This document shows, one piece after another, positions 59,502 to 64,000 of a stretch of DNA of 64,000 nt (position 1 is its first letter; the number at the start of each line of letters is the position of its first letter). The position numbers and the translations under genes are program-made. Under the pieces are notes generated by a model, which did not search any database, was not told the DNA's origin, and saw nothing but the letters and a program-made list of their open reading frames with translations. The stretch is from an uncultured Photobacterium sp. Its GTDB lineage: Bacteria; Pseudomonadota; Gammaproteobacteria; Enterobacterales; Vibrionaceae. Location of the stretch: assembly GCF_947502415.1 (NCBI RefSeq), contig NZ_CANMZV010000026.1, positions 1 to 64,000 on the forward strand, in the 5' to 3' direction.

Positions 59502-60099
59502 GATGCGATTCCTTTCCGTTGTATTCTTCGTTTTATTTTCGCTAAATGCCTTTAGCAGCACCCTGCTGGTTGTCGGCGACAGCCTCAGTGCCGGTTATCA
59601 AATGCCCGCCAAGCGAAGCTGGCCAATCCTGATGGAATCCGTCCTGAAAAAGGAAGGCCATGCCATAACCGTTGTCAATGCCAGCATTTCCGGCGATACC
59701 ACAGGAAACGGGCTGGCACGGTTACCTAAATTATTACAGCAACATAATCCAGATTACGTCATAATCGAACTAGGCGCGAATGACGGCCTACGCGGTTTTC
59801 CTCCTTCAACTATACGCAATAACCTCAGCCAAATGATCACTCAGATCCATACCGAAGGGGCAAAAGCCCTACTGGTTCAAATCCGCGTCCCACCCAATTA
59901 CGGCAAGCGCTACAGTGAAGTATTCAGTAATATCTACCCCCAGTTAAGCAAACAGCATAACGCCCCGCTGCTTCCCTTCTTTCTCGAACAAATCATTTTA
60001 AGATCGGAATGGATGATGGATGACGGGCTTCACCCCAAACAGGATGCCCAGCCCTGGATTGCTGAATTCATGGTGTCAAAGCTACTACCTTATCTGTAG
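59500..60099 (+). CDS. tesA: Acyl-CoA thioesterase I / lysophospholipase
   Basis: The 199-residue periplasmic SGNH hydrolase has a signal peptide (about residues 1-20), the nucleophile S28 in GDSLSAGY, the oxyanion residues in NASISGDTTGNG and GANDGL, and the Asp-His dyad in DDGLHP. E. coli TesA hydrolyses long-chain acyl-CoA and lysophospholipids and has protease I activity. Two ATGs (59500 and 59503) are possible. Its start overlaps that of ybbA head to head, so promoters must lie inside the neighbouring genes. Confidence 0.95.
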   Translation: MMRFLSVVFFVLFSLNAFSSTLLVVGDSLSAGYQMPAKRSWPILMESVLKKEGHAITVVNASISGDTTGNGLARLPKLLQQHNPDYVIIELGANDGLRGFPPSTIRNNLSQMITQIHTEGAKALLVQIRVPPNYGKRYSEVFSNIYPQLSKQHNAPLLPFFLEQIILRSEWMMDDGLHPKQDAQPWIAEFMVSKLLPYL

Positions 60100-60248
60100 C
60101 CCCAAACTCATCGACAAGTATTTTTCTTTCTCACATCCTTCATCTAAAAGTAGGATTTTCTTGCTATTGGACAGGATAAAAAAATGAACATTGACTAAGC
60201 TTCAATCTATCAATAACACAGAAGTGAATGCTTATGTTGAAGGGATAC

Positions 60249-60515
60249 ATGATTAAGTTCGCAGTTTTGTCTGCCTTTTTGGCTATTGGCGGTTGTGAAT
60301 CATCAAGCCATCAGGGCACCTATGTGCTCTATAAAGACTACCGCTTGCAATCCAATAACAAAGCTTACGCCATGGGGACAAACAAGATCGCCGGTGCCGC
60401 ATGGGGAGCCCGTGACACCAAGGAAGCTGCACAGCTGGCCATCGAAACCTGTAAAGAATGGGGGGGAGTCAATTGTAATATCGTTGATATCAATGGCTCT
60501 GCTGTATCGAAATAA
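60249..60515 (+). CDS. Small lipoprotein of unknown function
   Basis: The 88-residue protein has a lipoprotein signal with lipobox AIGGC, then a short mature domain with TNKIAGAAWGARDTKEAAQLAIETCKEWGG, weakly like DUF4189-type stress proteins. I take ATG 60249, preceded by AAGGGA, over the ATGs at 60228 and 60234. It lies between tesA and an SDR gene and has its own terminator. Function is unknown. Confidence 0.7.
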   Translation: MIKFAVLSAFLAIGGCESSSHQGTYVLYKDYRLQSNNKAYAMGTNKIAGAAWGARDTKEAAQLAIETCKEWGGVNCNIVDINGSAVSK

Positions 60516-60554
60516 CATACAGCCCACAGTTTCCTTATCTATCTTTATTGTAAG

Positions 60555-60589
60555 AAGAACAGCTCGATTACCAATCGCTGTTCTTTTTT
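60555..60589 (+). terminator. Rho-independent terminator after the small lipoprotein
   Basis: AAGAACAGC pairs perfectly with GCTGTTCTT around a 13-base loop, ending in T4. Confidence 0.85.
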
Positions 60590-60746
60590 ATTTTATGTCC
60601 CTGTTTTCACGCCACTACCAGCCAATTACATGAAACCTCATTATTGCCACCAGAGGAAGTAAGAACCATCAATTCAATAATTTAAATTGAATCTCACTCT
60701 GACCTCAATCAGTATTAGAATCAGGAAAAAGACTTAAGGAACAAGA

Positions 60747-61577
60747 ATGAAAGAAACTATCCTGATCACCGGGTGCAGCAGCGGCATCGGCCGGTTTTGC
60801 GCCGAGCAACTACATGCAGCCGGGTACAATGTTATAGCCAGCAGCCGTAAGCCCGAAGATGTTGCCGAGCTTCAACAACAGGGATTGAACTGTGTCCGGC
60901 TTGATTTGGACGATACCAGTTCTATTCACGAAGGACTGAAAGAGTGCCTGGCAATGTCAGGTGGCCGTATTGATGTGCTATTCAACAATGCCGCCTACGG
61001 GCAGCCAGGCGCGCTCGAAGACTTACCGACTAATGCCCTGCGGCAGCAATTTGAAACCAACTTGTTTGGCTGGCACGAGCTGACTCAGGCCGTTATCCCA
61101 CTAATGCTGAAACAAGGCAGTGGCAAAATAGTACAAAACAGTTCAGTTCTCGGGCTGGTCGCCATGAAGTACCGCGGGGCCTACAATGCCAGTAAGTTCG
61201 CTCTGGAAGGCTATACCGACACGCTTCGCCTTGAACTCGGGGATGATACCCCAATCCATGTCAGCCTGATTGAACCGGGACCGATTGAAAGCCACTTCAG
61301 GGAGAATGCCAAAAGGAAATTTGAACAGTATATCGACCTGGACAACTCCCGCCACCATATAAGTTACAGGAAAACACTGGATCGCCTCGGCAAGTCCTCG
61401 CCATCCAGTAAGTTTACCCTGCCACCAGAGGCGGTGCTGAAACCATTAAAAGAGATCATCGCAAGCAAGCGGCCGAAACCTCGTTATTATGTCACCCAGC
61501 CCACCTATATCTTCGGCTTCTTGCGCCGCCTGTTGCCAACACGCAAACTAGACCAACTACTTAGCAAAAGTGTCTAA
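60747..61577 (+). CDS. ybbO: Short-chain dehydrogenase/reductase, YbbO-like
   Basis: The 276-residue Rossmann-fold oxidoreductase has the NADP-binding TGCSSGIG motif, NNAAYG, the catalytic Ser in NSSVLG and YNASK (Tyr and Lys). The ~270 length and the neighbours tesA and cnoX match E. coli YbbO, which reduces medium- and long-chain aldehydes. A cytoplasmic role in aldehyde or lipid metabolism is likely. Its leader has a sensible ribosome site (TTAAGGAACAAG). Confidence 0.88.
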   Translation: MKETILITGCSSGIGRFCAEQLHAAGYNVIASSRKPEDVAELQQQGLNCVRLDLDDTSSIHEGLKECLAMSGGRIDVLFNNAAYGQPGALEDLPTNALRQQFETNLFGWHELTQAVIPLMLKQGSGKIVQNSSVLGLVAMKYRGAYNASKFALEGYTDTLRLELGDDTPIHVSLIEPGPIESHFRENAKRKFEQYIDLDNSRHHISYRKTLDRLGKSSPSSKFTLPPEAVLKPLKEIIASKRPKPRYYVTQPTYIFGFLRRLLPTRKLDQLLSKSV

Positions 61578-61896
61578 ATTGCTTTCTTCATTTCTCAATC
61601 ACGGAGACACACATTAAAAGCTCTGTGATTGAGGCATGACGAAATACGCCCCTTATCAAACACTATCCTAAAACCTGAGAATCAAAACAACTGCTTCATA
61701 AATGCCATTTTTGAGTTAGTTAGAACACAATAAAAAGCACTTAATAGCTTAAAAGTGATAATTCTAGCCAAAAAAGCAAGAAACGTCATATTTGTGTCAT
61801 GTTAAGCGGTTATTTTATACCTGTAGATTGAAGGGGGAGCCTAGAAATCCCCGTTATAAGCACTCTTCCAATTACTGATACTTAACAGGTATGGTC

Positions 61897-61968
61897 ATGA
61901 CACTGCGCCAAATCAACCTTCTTTGTGTATGTTTGACACTCGCCCTAATGCTGACAATACATAATTAA
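61897..61968 (+). CDS. Possible 23-residue hydrophobic small protein
   Basis: An ATG at 61897 (another in frame at 61891) opens a short frame rich in Leu and Thr (LLCVCLTLALML), long enough for one membrane helix. AGGT lies seven bases before it. Its stop runs directly into a strong terminator. It could be a small membrane protein, a leader peptide or part of a small RNA. I do not recognise it. Confidence 0.4.
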   Translation: MTLRQINLLCVCLTLALMLTIHN

Positions 61969-61994
61969 AAAGGAGAGCCGGGCTCTCCTTTTTA
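61967..61994 (+). terminator. Rho-independent terminator next to the small ORF
   Basis: A 12-base stem (AAAAAGGAGAGC with GCTCTCCTTTTT) has a CGG loop and overlaps the ORF stop codon. Confidence 0.85.
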
Positions 61995-62156
61995 ATTTCT
62001 GCGCCACAAACACACAAAACCGATTCCCTTTCTATTTCCTCGAGAAAGCACATTCCACAGACTACTTTCTCCACCGTCTTGCATTCTTCCCCCTTGATTT
62101 CTCAACATAATCCCCCATAACTATTAGCAAAGGCCGATAAAGTGAAGAGCAGCAAC

Positions 62157-63011
62157 ATGTATGAGAAACTAGCAATCGAACTAAATGAACAAAACCTGCA
62201 ACAAGTTATTGAAACCTCGATGCAGACTCCGGTCGCGATCAGTTTCTGGGCGCCATCCATGCCGGAAACCGTTGAGGTCAACAACATTCTGGAAAAAATC
62301 GCTGCGCAATATCAGGGACAGCTGGTACTGGCAACGCTAGACTGTGAAAGCCAGCAAATGGTTGCAGCTCAGTTCGGTGTTCGCGGTTTGCCAACTGTTG
62401 CACTATTTAAAAACGGTCAGCCGGCTGATGGTGCGGCAGGCCCGCAAACAGAAGAAAGCCTGCGCGAAATGCTGACCAAACACCTGCCAAGCCAGGAAGA
62501 GCTTCAGCTTAAACAAGCACTGGCACTCGTCGACAGCCAGCAATATAGCCAGGCCCTGCCGATACTGCGTGAACTGGCAACCAAATTTGACCAAAACAGT
62601 ATTATTAATCTGGCTATCGCCGAATGCCTGATTGAAACATCACAATATGATGAAGCGGAACCTCTGCTAGCCGCTATTCCTATGCAGGATCAGGATGCAA
62701 AATTCAAAGGCCTTATCGCCAAAATGGAATTGCACAAGCAAGCCAGCGACTCCCCGGAAATCCGCCTTCTGGAACAAAAGCTGGAAGCCGAGCCATCCAA
62801 TACCGAAATAGCCTACGAGCTTGCCGTCCAGTACAGTCAAGTTGAGCGAGCCCAAGAAGCCCTTGAGCTGCTGATTACAATCCTGCGCAAAGACATGAAC
62901 TTTGCCGATGGCAACGCCAAGAAAACCATGATGGATATATTGTCTGCCCTTGGCCAGGGCAATGCGATTGCCAGCCAATATCGCCGCCAGCTATACTCTC
63001 TGCTGTACTAA
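62157..63011 (+). CDS. cnoX: Co-chaperone CnoX (YbbN), thioredoxin-TPR protein
   Basis: The 284-residue protein has an N-terminal thioredoxin fold and C-terminal TPRs, ending QYRRQLYSLLY as in E. coli. I chose ATG 62157, giving the E. coli length of 284; a GTG at 62142 is also possible. The active-site position reads WAPSMPE, with no cysteine, while C63 in ATLDCESQQM is kept, the residue that links E. coli CnoX to clients or GroEL. It is a chaperedoxin that protects proteins under oxidative stress. Confidence 0.94.
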   Translation: MYEKLAIELNEQNLQQVIETSMQTPVAISFWAPSMPETVEVNNILEKIAAQYQGQLVLATLDCESQQMVAAQFGVRGLPTVALFKNGQPADGAAGPQTEESLREMLTKHLPSQEELQLKQALALVDSQQYSQALPILRELATKFDQNSIINLAIAECLIETSQYDEAEPLLAAIPMQDQDAKFKGLIAKMELHKQASDSPEIRLLEQKLEAEPSNTEIAYELAVQYSQVERAQEALELLITILRKDMNFADGNAKKTMMDILSALGQGNAIASQYRRQLYSLLY

Positions 63012-63017
63012 TCAACA

Positions 63018-63047
63018 AAAAGCCGCGAACACTGTCGCGGCTTTTTT
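63018..63047. terminator. Bidirectional terminator cnoX / cueR
   Basis: AAGCCGCGA pairs perfectly with TCGCGGCTT around a six-base loop, with A- and T-tracts flanking both sides. Confidence 0.9.
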
Positions 63048-63061
63048 CAAGGCACACTGAT

Positions 63062-63463
63062 TCAAGACGACTTCGCGTGTTGGCACAGCCCTTCGATAAT
63101 CGGACAGCGGGCACTGTCATCGCCCGGGCACTGTTTGGTCAGTGCCTCAAGGGTGTTTTTCATCTTCATCAGCTCCGCAATCTTATCGTCTATCTCTGCC
63201 AGCTTATGCTCCGCCTTGGCTTTCACATCTGCACTCCTGCGTTGCGGATCTCGCGAAAACGCCAGCAAATCACGGCACTCATCCAGCGTAAAGCCCACCA
63301 AGCGTGAACGGCGGATCAGAAGCAGCTCATCAATATTCGTCTGGCTATAATAGCGATAGCCGTTACTCGATCGGGCCGGCGTACTAATGATCCCTTTATC
63401 TTCATAAAAACGGATAGTCTTCGCGGTCAACCCTGTCTGCTTGGCAACCTCACTGATGTTCAC
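63062..63463 (-). CDS. cueR: Copper-responsive MerR regulator CueR
   Basis: The 133-residue activator has the MerR winged helix (MNISEVAKQTGLTAKTIRFY), a coiled coil, and the metal-binding C-terminal loop CPGDDSARC whose two cysteines bind Cu(I). The start is a GTG (63463) with AAGGA upstream. It diverges from copA, and its operator in the copA promoter is clear, so it activates copper export. Confidence 0.95.
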   Translation of the reverse strand: MNISEVAKQTGLTAKTIRFYEDKGIISTPARSSNGYRYYSQTNIDELLLIRRSRLVGFTLDECRDLLAFSRDPQRRSADVKAKAEHKLAEIDDKIAELMKMKNTLEALTKQCPGDDSARCPIIEGLCQHAKSS

Positions 63464-63470
63464 ATCTCAT

Positions 63471-63489
63471 CCTTACAGTTTCTGGAAGG
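63471..63489. promoter_or_regulatory. Second CueR-like dyad next to cueR
   Basis: CCTTAC-N7-GGAAGG has the CueR spacing with one mismatch. It lies 8-26 bases before the cueR start and resembles the copA operator, but its -35-like sequence is poor. It may serve autoregulation. Confidence 0.45.
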
Positions 63490-63577
63490 TTATATATTTA
63501 TTATTCCGTTATCTGCCGCCAAAAAGCAACCAGGTTCCCGCATTTCAGAATGTCTTACAGCACTTTCAACAATATCA

Positions 63578-63608
63578 TTGACATTCCACTTGCTGGAAGG
63601 TTTATTCT
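63578..63608 (+). promoter_or_regulatory. copA promoter with CueR operator
   Basis: TTGACA (63578-63583) and TATTCT (63603-63608) are separated by 19 bases, the overlong spacer of MerR-type promoters. Within lies ATTCC-ACTTGCT-GGAAGG, nearly identical to the E. coli copA operator. Confidence 0.9.
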
Positions 63609-63680
63609 CATGCCATCGTTGTAATTACGACTGAGGAAACAGTCGTTCAATCGCTATTTTTCATAGCTAAGGTGAGACAC

Positions 63681-64000
63681 ATGGCTGAGTTTATTCTCCC
63701 TCTCAGCAAGGTTCGCTGCATGAATTGCGCAGGAAAAATCAAAGCATCATTAACAGCCCTGCCCGGCATCGAATCCGTTGAGGTTGATACCAATCAGGCG
63801 ATTGTCCGCGGGGAAACCGCTCTCTCTCCCCTTCTGCAAGCGATTACAAAACTCGGCTATGAAGCCGGCTTTCACCATTCGCTAGGTCTTAGCGGGCTGT
63901 CATGCTGCAAATGTGTGAAAAAGGTTGAAACTGAACTTGCCACCAACCCGCAAATTGCCGACTTCACCGTCACAAAAAACCATTTGTCTGTCTCGGGAAC
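63681..64000 (+). CDS. copA: Copper-exporting P1B-type ATPase CopA, N-terminal part
   Basis: The first 106 residues are in the window, and the gene runs past its end. Two heavy-metal-associated domains are visible, with metal-binding CxxC motifs at C13-C16 (CMNC) and C75-C78 (CCKC). They receive Cu(I) for export by the membrane core, which is not visible here. AAGGTGAG precedes the ATG. The CueR-controlled promoter upstream confirms the assignment. Confidence 0.93.
   Translation, partial: MAEFILPLSKVRCMNCAGKIKASLTALPGIESVEVDTNQAIVRGETALSPLLQAITKLGYEAGFHHSLGLSGLSCCKCVKKVETELATNPQIADFTVTKNHLSVSG

Larger units (their letters stand above)
61578..62156. other. SDR / cnoX intergenic region
   Basis: It holds a 23-codon ORF with an adjacent terminator (61891-61993). 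The left part is AT-rich and contains a hairpin GGGGGAGCC...ATCCCC near 61834-61852. The rest appears to be leader of cnoX. Confidence 0.5.

Noticed and set aside
59158-59502. N-terminal extension of tesA across ybbA
   Set aside because: It is antisense to ybbA; the signal peptide starts at the ATG at 59500/59503.

Overview
The window looks like a core chromosomal segment of a marine gammaproteobacterium of the Vibrionaceae, most likely Photobacterium or a close relative. This rests on gene content and order: ycaO next to pflB/pflA, yfbV divergent from ackA-pta, a ybbP-ybbA/tesA-ybbO-cnoX-cueR/copA block, a pgtCBA regulatory set, several chemoreceptors and a DUF3360 membrane protein. The genus is inferred from remembered family sequences, not from a search. 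I see no insertion sequence, prophage, integron or CRISPR array.

Layout. 1-9.6 kb: the 3' part of a tRNA-Tyr, a REC-TPR regulator, a glutathionyl-hydroquinone reductase, an ornithine-racemase-like protein that has lost its catalytic lysine plus a LysR regulator, xthA, and a four-gene basic amino acid ABC importer. 9.9-19.5 kb: an oligopeptide-type binding protein, a dipeptidase/YfcC transporter pair, and two tandem paralogous chemoreceptors. 19.6-33.2 kb: anaerobic and one-carbon metabolism, with ycaO, a DUF3360 transporter behind an FNR box, pflB, a DUF535 protein, pflA, a LysR regulator divergent from a formate channel fused to a CBS pair, and fhs behind a PurR box. 33.3-44.4 kb: a decayed CbiM-like gene, yfbU, pgtCBA, a small exported protein with an OprD-type porin, rlmA, a ChaN-type lipoprotein and yfbV. 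44.7-56.3 kb: ackA-pta, a sensorless chemoreceptor, focA, a TauE-type exporter, yfcE, a four-gene DUF1538/DUF1538/PII-like/CBS operon and yfcH. 56.4-64 kb: ybbP-ybbA against tesA, a small lipoprotein, a short-chain dehydrogenase, cnoX, cueR and the start of copA.

The unifying theme is mixed-acid fermentation. PflB and PflA make acetyl-CoA and formate. Pta and AckA turn acetyl-CoA into acetate and ATP. Two FocA-type channels move formate, and Fhs can capture it as 10-formyl-tetrahydrofolate. The slot next to pflB that holds focA in enteric bacteria here holds a DUF3360 permease, while the formate channels sit elsewhere.

The best candidates for under-described biology are the PII/CBS-controlled DUF1538 transporter operon, the FocA-CBS fusion with its leader ORF and a possible internal start, the racemase-like protein without its lysine, and the pgt regulator whose AAA+ motifs are degenerate.
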